Of a DNA stretch of 45,000 bases, positions 20,396 to 29,638 are shown piece after piece. How positions within the stretch are numbered: position 1 is the first letter of the stretch; the number at the start of each line of letters is the position of its first letter. This stretch comes from Mesostigma viride (lineage: Eukaryota > Streptophyta > Mesostigmatophyceae > Mesostigmatales > Mesostigmataceae): assembly GCA_009746045.1 (NCBI GenBank), contig RPFO01000154.1, positions 3,114,993-3,159,992 on the forward strand. The letters are read 5' to 3'. The notes beneath the pieces are model-generated. The model did not search any database and was not told where the DNA came from. It worked only from the letters and a program-made list of their open reading frames with translations. The translations under genes were made by a program, and so were the position numbers.

Positions 20396-20938
20396 AGTTA
20401 CGTTAAATAGTGCCGGAACCTTTTGCCGCCTAAGGCAAATCGGTCCGTAACACTATTTTGCCCGGAATAACCACTTCCGAGCACCCAAGTTAATTCGGCC
20501 GAATTAACTTGGGTGCTCGGAAGTGGTTATTCCGGGCAAAATAGTGTTACGGACCGATTTGCCTTAGGCGGCAAAAGGTTCCGGCACTATTTAACGTAAC
20601 TAAAACCTGGCCTCGTGGAGGGGGACGAAGAGCCCGAGACATCCGCCTAGGCCGCTGAGCACGCACCACTAAATGCGCCGGAGCTGCCTCAGTGAGGATT
20701 CGAACCCCTGACCTCCAAGGTGCACAGGTTTTAGTTACGTTAAATAGTGCCGGAACCTTTTGCCGCCTAAGGCAAATCGGTCCGTAACACTATTTTGCCC
20801 GGAATAACCACTTCCGAGCACCCAAGTTAATTCGGCCGAATTAACTTGGGTGCTCGGAAGTGGTTATTCCGGGCAAAATAGTGTTACGGACCGATTTGCC
20901 TTAGGCGGCAAAAGGTTCCGGCACTATTTAACGTAACT
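20396..20938. mobile_element. Palindromic mini-element 2 (TSD TGGGC), inside gypsy gag
   Basis: The 543 bp element starts AGTTACGT and ends ACGTAACT, with TGGGC at 20391-20395 and 20939-20943. Each end is a 206 bp perfect palindrome (20396-20601 and 20733-20938, arms of 103 bp). The 131 bp interior starts AAAACCT, ends AGGTTTT, and on the minus strand has GGTTCGAATCC, a textbook tRNA T-loop/B-box sequence. The design equals that of element 1 (3627-4333) though the palindromes are unrelated in sequence. No ORF. Confidence 0.93.
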
Positions 20939-20943
20939 TGGGC

Positions 20944-21493
20944 CCGTATGTGGCAACAGTTGTACACCGTCTGGTGTGAACACCATGAGTGGCAGCTGGC
21001 CACCAAGGTTTTGATCCCCTACGTGGTGGTGAAGTGTATGGACCCATCAGTGGTCGGGATGCTTAACGTTGAGAGTGTGGCGGCCCAGTCATACCCGCAG
21101 ACGGTCGAGGAACTGCACGAGCGCATCCGGCGCAAGCTCATCCCTCCCGGCTATCGACTGACCGAGCGGTTTGAGTTCGGCCGCCTACGTCAGGGCAACA
21201 CTGACTTGGCGGAGTTCCTCACCACTTTTGACTCCTTTGCGGCGCGGCTGACCGGGGACCTGACGTGGACCGAGTACAAGATTCGGTTTCTGGAGGCCAT
21301 CCATCCTGACCTCCTCGCTGAGGTTAAGAAGCACTATGCAGAGGTACCCTGGGACAAGCTTGACATCCACGCTGTCCAGCAGTACCTTCTACAGGTGGCC
21401 GACGTCATCGAGCAGCCGCGCTACACCAGCACCCGCCGGTTCGCCTCATCCACGATAACACGCCGTGTCCACTTCACTGAAGTGGAACCCGAC
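20944..21493 (+). CDS. gag: Gypsy gag, part 2 (capsid-like domain)
   Basis: This continues part 1 in frame and is about 183 codons long. It has the W-Y-x-W, R-RKL-PGYRL, F-LRQG and EF-TTFD-A pattern of the Ty3-type retrotransposon Gag domain. It is interrupted at VEPD by copia element 2, which creates a false stop three bases into the LTR. Confidence 0.9.
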
Positions 21494-21965
21494 AGTTAGT
21501 CTCCATGCTTTGCTGTAGACTAAGTCTCAAAGGCATTGTGAATACAACGTATGAATAAGCCTTGTAAACCCACGTTGGTATGTGAATATAAATACCACGT
21601 GGGCTATGCAGATAGGGATGCTAGTCGAGTCGCATACGTTTCCCTAGATAGGTACTTTGGGTACTGAGGTACGTGACAGATGTCAGTACCCAGTATACGT
21701 AGTGTCCTGTCATTGGACGGTACTAGAGTATCCTAGATAGGGACCGTACTGCAGCGTGCATTGATTTGTGATCGCACGATGCAGTGACTAGGCAGCTACC
21801 TGTCATCGTGCGGCCTCGGGCCAACGGTCTGCACCCAACGGTCACTGGCGGCGCAGCCGGTGAGAGGAACGTTGATAAAGGGTAAACCTATTTTCTAATG
21901 AACCAAGCAATTCATTGCTCCAAGCTTCAGTGTTCTCAAGCAATATATCCCACCGCATTCTAACT
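21494..21965 (+). repeat. Copia element 2, 5' LTR
   Basis: It matches 28675-29147. The next bases are TGAATTTTATTTGC, then the gag ATG only 18 bp after the LTR, which leaves no room for a normal leader or TGG-type primer-binding site. Confidence 0.95.
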
Positions 21966-21983
21966 TGAATTTTATTTGCTACC

Positions 21984-24614
21984 ATGGCTATCACGAACAA
22001 GAATGTCGCTAAGAAGCTTACCTACAACGAGGATGATGATGGGCAGGATCGGCGGATGCCCAGAGACAACAACAAGAAGCCGGCTGGCGATGCGGCCATT
22101 TCCAAGAAAAAGAAAAAGAACAAAAAGACTCACAATGGTTGCCAGGACGAGGGGACGGCGGCTGCAAAGCCGACCGACCTACCCCCCTCCCCTGCGAGGC
22201 CGGAGGCCGAGACGGCTCCCCCCGGGGAGACCGGCTTACCCTCGACTCCGGCGGCCGCCCCAGCCGCAACCACGGCTGGCGCGGCCATGGCTGCGGAGAC
22301 CTCGGTGGTAAACCCCACTGAGGCTCCACAGTCCGGCCCCACGTTGCCATCTCTTCGGGAGCGTATGCCCCGTCAGACGGCCTCGGTGGCACCGGACGGG
22401 ACGATTACCTTTCGTCCCGCCACATCAAACCTTAATGTCCCTTTCGCCCAGGGACATAACCACATTGAGCTAACGTTTGGGCGACCCTCTGCGTCCCTTC
22501 TTCGCAAGAAGAAGGACATGGAGAGTATTAAACTCGCACGGGTGGTGCGAAAACCTGTGGAACCCATCGCCGGACAACCAATGTCCGACGATGAGGTATC
22601 CGACACTGCCAGTCTCCCCGATGGGGAGACTGAGATCAATCTTACCCCAGCGCTCCTGGCGGTCGAGCAGGCCGCGCTGGTGGCAAATGAAGAACGCCGA
22701 GAGCGGCAGCGGGACCGAGAGGTCCGCCGAGAGGCGGCTTTTCGGCTCGCCGCTAAGCGGCAAGAATATGAAGAGGAAGCCGCCCGTCGCCTGGCTACCC
22801 ACCAGGCGATGGCGGACGCGTACCGCGAGGCCACCCAGCGGTTACGTGACCTCTTAAAAAATGCTGACTATCCCATGGACTATGCGGACAGTCAAGACCT
22901 GGCCGAGCTTGCTCGGTCAGCACACTTTAAAACCATGTCCTCCATCACCCAAGCCAGGGTCACGGAGGCCATCTTGGCCAAACATGGGGTGGTAGCTGAA
23001 GAAGCCCCCCCGCTGGAAACCACCAGCAAGAAACCCTCTCCCCCCCAACCCCTGCAGTACAAGGAGGGACTGCTGGCCCTGGGCGCGAGGAAGGGCAAAG
23101 AGGCGGACTGTCCAGTCCGGCCTGCTATGATCATGGGAGAACCACTCCCTGACATACCCGAGGATGAGGCTGCTTTTCAGGCAGCCCTCCGGGAGCATGA
23201 GGTACGCAAGGAGATGAAGCGTCTCATGCGGGAGGAGGCCAGGAGGAGAGCAGAGGCAGACACCCCTGCCCGCCCCTCCACCGATGGGGCTGGACCCAGT
23301 GGGGTTACCCGGACACCCCCGGGCTCCCCCAGGGCCACCATGACCCCCCCTCCCCCTCCCCCACCACCCCAGGTTCGCCCTGTGGGTTGGGGCCCCCTCC
23401 CAAACCAGGGGGGGTGGCCAGGACCCCAGGAGGCCCTGGGGGGAGGTGCAGAGGTGCCACAGGCACCCAACAGGCCTGCTGAGGCCCCCCCAAGGAGCGG
23501 GGATGTCCTGGAACAGCTCGCCATTCTCCAGGCCCAGCTGGCCTCGTTGCAAGATCAGCAGTTAACAGCTAACCAGCTGCAAACTGTCGAGGGCCTGCGC
23601 GCCCTGATGTCGCGGTATGAGCGGGGGACCATCAACCTGGACCCCACCCGCCTGCAACAAGCAACCGACAGCTTCTTGAGGGCCAACCCCCCTCTCACAG
23701 GTGTGTTTAACCCTCATAAAAAGGAATCCAAAATCAATATTGCTGGCTTGCCTGAGGGTCACACTGTTGAACAAGCTAAGCAATTTGTTTTTGCTTTGGA
23801 GTATGGGATGGAAGGTCTTAACCTTAGACATCAGTTTAAGGCTCTCAGGGCCTCCTCCACATTCCATCAATCATCTCCTGCAATCAGAGCATTGATTCAA
23901 ACCTATCAGGAACGTACCCTGACACCTGAAGCAGCCATTGAACAGTGGCCTACCTTTATCACTGATCTGAAACAGCTAGTGCTTACCAATAACCACATGG
24001 AAGCAGTAGAACGTTTCAACTGGCTTGCTGCATATAAGGTGAACAAGAATAACCTCTCTGGGGATGCAAAAACATACAGGGTAATGATTGAGAAAGACCT
24101 TGAGCTTCTCAAGCTCCAACCAAGGTATCTCATCCACACCTGGCTAACAAAAGCTAATTTGCAACCTTCTGTCCTGGCTACCCTGCTTACAGGCCTCAAG
24201 TCCCTCTGGGACAACTTCAGAGCTGCCATGCTCTATATCGAGGAGGCAGTGGACCCCCTGGGTACTGGCAACAACCAGGCCCAGGACCCCAAGGTCCAGG
24301 GTGTCCAAGGCCACAAACGCAAGGGGCAGGCCAGCCAGGGGGGGCACCCAAGACCCACAAGTCCTCCCACCAAGGGGGCAGTGGCTCTCAGGGGCGTGGC
24401 AACACGTGGCACCGTGTGCCCCTGCATGGCAACCCCAACAACAACAACAACAACAACAACAACAGGTCCCAGCAGGGCAACAATAACAACAGGTCCCAAC
24501 AGGGCCAAAACAACAACAACAACAGGTCCCAGCAGGGCCAGAACCGGTCCCAGCAGGGAAACAACAACAACAACAACAACAACAACCAGCCTGGCAACCC
24601 TGGGGGGTCCATAA
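21984..24614 (+). CDS. gag: Copia element 2 gag with long N-terminal extension (876 codons)
   Basis: Residues 1-570 are a GC-rich extension: a Lys-rich patch near 40-48, Ala/Pro-rich linkers, an Arg/Glu-rich coiled-coil candidate at about 225-295, and a Pro-rich block with nine consecutive Pro near 455. Residues 570-760 are a UBN2-like copia Gag helical region, and this part is clearly more AT-rich. The reading frame changes near the G6 run at 24338-24343: beyond it the gag frame degenerates into Thr repeats, while the -1 frame gives the expected Asn/Gln-rich nucleocapsid with its zinc knuckle. A programmed -1 shift or a one-base indel would explain this. Confidence 0.85.
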   Translation: MAITNKNVAKKLTYNEDDDGQDRRMPRDNNKKPAGDAAISKKKKKNKKTHNGCQDEGTAAAKPTDLPPSPARPEAETAPPGETGLPSTPAAAPAATTAGAAMAAETSVVNPTEAPQSGPTLPSLRERMPRQTASVAPDGTITFRPATSNLNVPFAQGHNHIELTFGRPSASLLRKKKDMESIKLARVVRKPVEPIAGQPMSDDEVSDTASLPDGETEINLTPALLAVEQAALVANEERRERQRDREVRREAAFRLAAKRQEYEEEAARRLATHQAMADAYREATQRLRDLLKNADYPMDYADSQDLAELARSAHFKTMSSITQARVTEAILAKHGVVAEEAPPLETTSKKPSPPQPLQYKEGLLALGARKGKEADCPVRPAMIMGEPLPDIPEDEAAFQAALREHEVRKEMKRLMREEARRRAEADTPARPSTDGAGPSGVTRTPPGSPRATMTPPPPPPPPQVRPVGWGPLPNQGGWPGPQEALGGGAEVPQAPNRPAEAPPRSGDVLEQLAILQAQLASLQDQQLTANQLQTVEGLRALMSRYERGTINLDPTRLQQATDSFLRANPPLTGVFNPHKKESKINIAGLPEGHTVEQAKQFVFALEYGMEGLNLRHQFKALRASSTFHQSSPAIRALIQTYQERTLTPEAAIEQWPTFITDLKQLVLTNNHMEAVERFNWLAAYKVNKNNLSGDAKTYRVMIEKDLELLKLQPRYLIHTWLTKANLQPSVLATLLTGLKSLWDNFRAAMLYIEEAVDPLGTGNNQAQDPKVQGVQGHKRKGQASQGGHPRPTSPPTKGAVALRGVATRGTVCPCMATPTTTTTTTTTGPSRATITTGPNRAKTTTTTGPSRARTGPSRETTTTTTTTTSLATLGGP

Positions 24615-27600
24615 GGTGCCTGAGGTGCTTCCAACGAGGGCACGCACGGCACAACTGCCCCAACAACGACTCCCTGGCCAACGGGGTGGATCTCTGCCCG
24701 GGCTGCTGGCACGCACGTCATCCCCTGGGGCCTCCAGGCAGCCGTTGCAACAGGCCTCGCTACCCAAATCAATGTGAGTTCACTCACCTTATGTACTCTG
24801 AGGATGATGATCTCATTACCATTGGGGATGGCAACCAGGGCATAATTGATTTTGAGGCAGCAACCTTACTGTCCTCCCAACACCCTGTTCTGGAACCTTA
24901 CATAAAAGCACTAACCCCTACTGTTGACAACTCCATAGATATCAAGGAGCTTGCTCATCAGCTGCACCTAGCCATGGGTCATGAAACAGTGGCTGAGGAA
25001 CTGGCCAGACGGCTGGGGGGTAGTAGCATGGGAAAACAACTCAGGAATGCAGTAAAACTGGCTAGACAACACTGTCAAGAATGTCAGTTCAATAGCCCCA
25101 AACCTCAAAAATGGCATACTGCAACTCCTTCCACCAATAGGGGCATGATAGTGGGGGATGTGATGCACATCAACAAAGATGTCCAACCCTACCTGATCCT
25201 AAAAGACTCATGGTCCAGGTTCACAGTAATGGAACCCCTACCTGGCATGTCTGCAGGGCAGCTACGTGTTGCACTCATGATTGCTTTACCCAGATTCTAC
25301 CCAGTTGACAGAATTTTGCTTGATCAACAATTTTCTTGTCTGACTGACCTGGAAGGGTGTGAAGCAATAGAGATTGCTGGGCTGGAAGATCATGAGGGTC
25401 AGGGGGTCATTGAAAGAACCATCAGATCTGTCAAAACCCTACTAGCCAAAAATCCTTCCAAGGATGCTACTTCAGGGGTCTATTGTGACAGGGCACTCTG
25501 GTGTCATGAAATGTGCACAACCCTAAACATGAGACCTGTCTTGCATGCCACGTGGGGTGAAGTAATCCCAGCAGGCCTGCAGGCAGGTGTATATCCCCCA
25601 GAGGTGATAGCACTGTACAACACTGCACGTGCACAAACCTCAGCAAAACTGGCAGAAAAAGATAAAACCCATTCCAGGCCAGTATTCCAAAAAGGTGATC
25701 AAGTTCTCTATTACAAGGAAAACAGCTTTGGTAAGGTTGGAACTTGGCTAGGTCCAGTTACCATCCGTGGATTTACCAAAAACAGCAAGACCGTGGAGGT
25801 CAAGCACAATATCAATGGGAAGCGTCACAGGGTGAGCTGTCATAGAATTAAGAAGTATTATTCTCCCATGGCAGACGTGCCTGGGGAAGAGTCTTTAAGC
25901 ATGGACTCACTACTTCTATCTGGCAACTCCAGCATGCCCAGCAGTAGCTCTGAGCCACCAATTACTGCTGTTGACAGCACCACAGCACCCTCTGTGAACC
26001 CTTCCACCCTCAGTGAAGCCAGGCCCACTTCACAACCTGGGGATTGCTTAACCAGGCACGAGGTAGCTGGGTTGGAAGCATTAGCTCAGCCCCAAGGCAC
26101 CAAATTGTCTGCCAACCCTCCCGCTCTGAGGTCAAGATTGGCAGTCGCCTTGCAAGCATTACACAGGTCACATAAGCAACAAGCTGCTGTGGCCGCAGGG
26201 TTGGCAAAAGTCTCAGCTGTGTGCACTAGTCAGGACCCCTGGACCCTGGCAATAGACACTCAGGCACAGGTCAGTGTGATCAGTGCACAAGCCATCCCTG
26301 GTCTTGAGATTGCACCTTCATTTTGGGCACGGGTGCAGGATTTCTCAGGCCAAAGCTCACTGGATGTAGTGGGACAAGTGATGCTCCCTATACTTGGTAT
26401 TCAGACACCCTTCCAGGTGGTGGAGGGGTACTCTGGTAACACCTTGTTGGGGGAACCTTTTGTATCCTATCCTGGGGTGCTTATCTCAGCTAATGAGCTC
26501 AGTGTCACAGGGGTGGGTGCAGTTCCTCTGGACCACTTTAAAATCCCTCTCTCCAGTATTGTCCCTGGTATGGATGCTGTCATCAAGGCAGTCAACACTC
26601 AGTATGCACCAGGGGAGATCCCTGATCTGGACAAGTTAGTGCACAGCCAGTTCCTCCATCCCTCAGCCTTTGGGCTGGGTAAGTGGGACATAGCCATGCA
26701 CTCACCCCACCAAATCTCCCACGTCATACAAGAATGCAAAACACAAAAAGGGTTTACCAAGTGGCTGATGGCCATTGTCCACCAAGCCAGGCAGGAATGG
26801 GTCCTGCCCAACCCCAAAAACCCTCAATACAAACCGCCTGTCACCCCTTCATGGGACGTGCCAGAGGGAGCCAAAAAGCTCAGATTAAAATTTGTTCTCA
26901 AACAAAAACCACAAAAAGTGGGCTCCCCAATCTTCCATGCCAGACCATGTGTCACAGAATTAAAGGGGACCTCCACACTGCCAAAAGGGGAAACATACAC
27001 ACCTGGGCTGCAACAAACCTCACTCAGGATCATGCTCTCCCTCTTCCTCCACAACCTCAATGCAGGCCAAGACTATGTCTGCAAAGCCACTGATATTAAA
27101 AGGGCCTTCCTCAGGGGGGACCCAGAAAAGGCTGAATCTGTGTGGAAAGGGAAGGTGTACGTGGTAGACACCCCAGCTGTGTGGAAACCTTATATTGATG
27201 AGCCCCACCTTATCATCAACATTGGGGTGGAAGGGCTTGTCAGTGCCCCAAAAATTTTCAGAGACTCAGCAGAGGAAGTATTCAAAAAGCTCAAGGCCAC
27301 GTATGATGACCTGGACCCATGCTTTTTTGTTGTACCCACCCCCTCTGGACTGCTGTTCTTTGTGTGGCATGGAGATGACCAACTCATTTGTGGGCCTAGA
27401 GCTGAGGTGGAAACCTTTATTCAGCAGGTCCAGGAATCATATGAGATTGGCAAACAGGTGGAATTGAGCACAACCCCCATCCAGTTCTGTGGCATCATGT
27501 TGCAGCTGCACAGGCAGCCAGATCAGTGGGTCTGCTCTCTCTCCCCTCCTGCAGAATATATCCAAGATTGTCTAGATCTGCTGCAGGACAACTACCTCCC

Positions 27601-28300
27601 CTTACATATGTGTGCCACTGTTCAGGGCAAACTGGGGTGGTGGTCAGCCATCTGTGGGGCTCCCTTAGCTGTCATCAGCAGGGTCACCCATGATGTTCTA
27701 GTCAAGATCAAATGCAGTCACATCAGGAAGTTGGTCAATGACTGTCCCCCCCTCATCCTCCATGGCCTGAATCTGATGGAAGACATCCACATCCAATGTG
27801 TCATGGACAGCTCCATGGAGAGCAGAACAATCAATCAGATGGGGGCACGGGAATCAGGGCTGTTTTTTCTCACCAACAGGTCAGATTACATGTCCCTCAC
27901 TTCCTGGTACAGCAGGCTACACCGCAGAAAACCTGGCAGCAGCAACTCAGCTGAATGTCGTGCTGTGGTGTCTGCTGCATTGCATGCTCGTTCCCTGCAG
28001 CACATGCTCACCTGGCTACAAACCCAGGCAGGCAGCACATGCAATGTCATCTCACATCTCTATACTGACAGCCAATCTGTGATCAGTTTTCTAACCAAGA
28101 AATCTGTCTCTGCTGCTGTCCACACTGACTTGGATTGGGTGATCCTCAAACAGGAGGCCACCTATTTTTCCAGCTGGACTCATGTGGATGATGAGGACAA
28201 CCCAGCAGACGCTCTCACGAAGCTGCGGGATGCTGCTGGCCAACAGTACCAGCTCCTCTTTCAGAACATGAACCCCTATGATATCAGAGTCAGTGTTTGA
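24416..28300 (+). CDS. pol: Copia element 2 pol (nucleocapsid - integrase - protease - RT - RNase H)
   Basis: The frame is open from at least 24302, and its first codons encode an Asn/Arg/Gln-rich stretch. Numbered from 24416: zinc knuckle C68-x2-C71-x4-H76-x4-C81 and a second Cys/His cluster at 94-110; integrase H183-x4-H188, C220-x2-C223, catalytic D248, D303, E333; retropepsin-like domain with AIDTQAQVSVIS near 612 and closing TLLG; RT with DIKRAFLRG and WHGDD near 985; RNase H with MDSSMES, AECRA, YTDSQS, and DNPADALTKL at the end. It is intact. Order and active-site changes match element 1. Confidence 0.93.
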   Translation: MPLHGNPNNNNNNNNNRSQQGNNNNRSQQGQNNNNNRSQQGQNRSQQGNNNNNNNNNQPGNPGGSIRCLRCFQRGHARHNCPNNDSLANGVDLCPGCWHARHPLGPPGSRCNRPRYPNQCEFTHLMYSEDDDLITIGDGNQGIIDFEAATLLSSQHPVLEPYIKALTPTVDNSIDIKELAHQLHLAMGHETVAEELARRLGGSSMGKQLRNAVKLARQHCQECQFNSPKPQKWHTATPSTNRGMIVGDVMHINKDVQPYLILKDSWSRFTVMEPLPGMSAGQLRVALMIALPRFYPVDRILLDQQFSCLTDLEGCEAIEIAGLEDHEGQGVIERTIRSVKTLLAKNPSKDATSGVYCDRALWCHEMCTTLNMRPVLHATWGEVIPAGLQAGVYPPEVIALYNTARAQTSAKLAEKDKTHSRPVFQKGDQVLYYKENSFGKVGTWLGPVTIRGFTKNSKTVEVKHNINGKRHRVSCHRIKKYYSPMADVPGEESLSMDSLLLSGNSSMPSSSSEPPITAVDSTTAPSVNPSTLSEARPTSQPGDCLTRHEVAGLEALAQPQGTKLSANPPALRSRLAVALQALHRSHKQQAAVAAGLAKVSAVCTSQDPWTLAIDTQAQVSVISAQAIPGLEIAPSFWARVQDFSGQSSLDVVGQVMLPILGIQTPFQVVEGYSGNTLLGEPFVSYPGVLISANELSVTGVGAVPLDHFKIPLSSIVPGMDAVIKAVNTQYAPGEIPDLDKLVHSQFLHPSAFGLGKWDIAMHSPHQISHVIQECKTQKGFTKWLMAIVHQARQEWVLPNPKNPQYKPPVTPSWDVPEGAKKLRLKFVLKQKPQKVGSPIFHARPCVTELKGTSTLPKGETYTPGLQQTSLRIMLSLFLHNLNAGQDYVCKATDIKRAFLRGDPEKAESVWKGKVYVVDTPAVWKPYIDEPHLIINIGVEGLVSAPKIFRDSAEEVFKKLKATYDDLDPCFFVVPTPSGLLFFVWHGDDQLICGPRAEVETFIQQVQESYEIGKQVELSTTPIQFCGIMLQLHRQPDQWVCSLSPPAEYIQDCLDLLQDNYLPLHMCATVQGKLGWWSAICGAPLAVISRVTHDVLVKIKCSHIRKLVNDCPPLILHGLNLMEDIHIQCVMDSSMESRTINQMGARESGLFFLTNRSDYMSLTSWYSRLHRRKPGSSNSAECRAVVSAALHARSLQHMLTWLQTQAGSTCNVISHLYTDSQSVISFLTKKSVSAAVHTDLDWVILKQEATYFSSWTHVDDEDNPADALTKLRDAAGQQYQLLFQNMNPYDIRVSV

Positions 28301-28674
28301 ATAAATGACTGGCCATAGCACAGTACACAACCACCACACCCCCTTACCACAGCGATAGCTGCTGGGCGCCATAAAATTCAACACATTCGTTGTGGGGTGT
28401 GAGTGCTGGCTAGGTCAGATTTGTATCCATTTGCAGCTTGAGGACACAAGCTTTGTATCCATTTACTTAATGTGTGCTTCAGTACCTGGCCAAACCAGCC
28501 AGCTGTGTACACCTTATTTAATGTGCAATATAACACCTGGCCAGAACAGCCAGCTGTAACCAACCTGGCTCAACCAGCCATGTCTCTTTTGTACCCCTAA
28601 TCAACTTAAAAACAATAACAATAATGTTGGGGGTGCAGACCTGCATTAAGAAATAAATAATAAAACAATACTGG
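28301..28674 (+). other. Copia element 2, 3' untranslated region
   Basis: It contains three diverged repeats of ACCTGGCC-A-CCAGCCAGCTGT (about 28480, 28533, 28563) and ends in an A-rich stretch and CTGG instead of a clear polypurine tract. Confidence 0.6.
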
Positions 28675-29147
28675 AGTTAGTCTCCATGCTTTGCTGTAGA
28701 CTAAGTCTCAAAGGCATTGTGAATACAACGTATGAATAAGCCTTGTAAACCCACGTTGGTATGTGAATATAAATACCACGTGGGCTATGCAGATAGGGAT
28801 GCTAGTCGAGTCGCATACGTTTCCCTAGATAGGTACTTTGGGTACTGAGGTACGTGACAGATGTCAGTACCCAGTATACGTAGTGTCCTGTCATTGGACG
28901 GTACTAGAGTATCCTAGATAGGGACCGTACTGCAGCGTGCATTGATTTGTGATCGCACGATGCAGTGACTAGGCAGCTACCTGTCATCGTGCGGCCTCGG
29001 GCCAACGGTCTGCACCCAACGGTCACTGGCGGCGCAGCCGGTGAGAGGAACGTTGATAAAGGGTAAACCTATTTTCTAATGAAGGAAGCAATTCATTGCT
29101 CCAAGCTTTCAGTGTTCTCAAGCAATATATCCCACCGCATTCTAACT
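28675..29147 (+). repeat. Copia element 2, 3' LTR
   Basis: Partner of 21494-21965; the outer and inner bases differ between copies, fixing both boundaries. Confidence 0.95.
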
Positions 29148-29152
29148 CCGAC

Positions 29153-29638
29153 CCGTCGGAGGGGGAGGAGTCCAATGACGACGAGCAGCCGGCCACCCAA
29201 CTGCACGCCATCGATGCGTCCAAGGCCCGCTGTTTCATGTGTCACGAGGTCGGGCACCTCAAGAAGGACTGCCCGCGCCTCAAGGCGCGCACCAGCACGG
29301 CGACGGAGGCCACCAAGGAGGCCCCCAAGTTTTCTGGTCCCGCCTTTGAGAAGCGCCCAGCGCCGGCAGCGCGGGATGCTCGCCCGCGCAACGCAGGCGC
29401 GCGGGCTGCCAAGCTGCGCGACGCGCGCACGCAGCCCAACCAGTTCCAGACACCCCGCTTCCCAGCGTCGTTCTCTCGGACGGTGCGCGAGCTCAATGAG
29501 ATCCTGGCGCAGCAGCAGGCTGAGGGTGACGAGTATGAGGCGCTCAATCCCGGCGACGACGACGACTCGGATGAGGGGGAAGGGGAGACCGGGCGGTCGG
29601 ACGAGGCGGCCTCCCGGCCCCGCGATCCTCGTGCATAG
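29153..29638 (+). CDS. gag: Gypsy gag, part 3 (zinc knuckle and C-terminus)
   Basis: It resumes gag in frame after the CCGAC duplication. It has an acidic start, a CCHC zinc knuckle (CFMCHEVGHLKKDC), a basic Arg/Ala-rich region and an acidic tail, and ends at TAG 29636-29638. The pol frame (-1) opens after a TGA at 29572-29574, so the two frames overlap for 64 nt. The overlap is purine-rich (GAGGGGGAAGGGGAG) with no classical slippery heptamer. Confidence 0.9.
   Translation, partial: PSEGEESNDDEQPATQLHAIDASKARCFMCHEVGHLKKDCPRLKARTSTATEATKEAPKFSGPAFEKRPAPAARDARPRNAGARAAKLRDARTQPNQFQTPRFPASFSRTVRELNEILAQQQAEGDEYEALNPGDDDDSDEGEGETGRSDEAASRPRDPRA

Larger units (their letters stand above)
21494..29147 (+). 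mobile_element. Copia element 2 (7.65 kb, TSD CCGAC), inside gypsy gag
   Basis: LTRs of 472 and 473 bp start AGTTAGTC and end CTAACT. CCGAC is duplicated at 21489-21493 and 29148-29152. The LTRs differ only by a CC/GG pair and one T near the 3' end, as far as I can see, so the insertion is recent. It carries a long gag and a pol in the -1 frame. It belongs to the same lineage as element 1 by domain order but to a different family by sequence. Confidence 0.95.

Noticed and set aside
20690-20735. tRNA gene call based on GGTTCGAATCC (likewise 3980-4005)
   Set aside because: Only the T-arm is present. I find no A-box, anticodon arm or acceptor stem, so it is a motif and not a tRNA gene.
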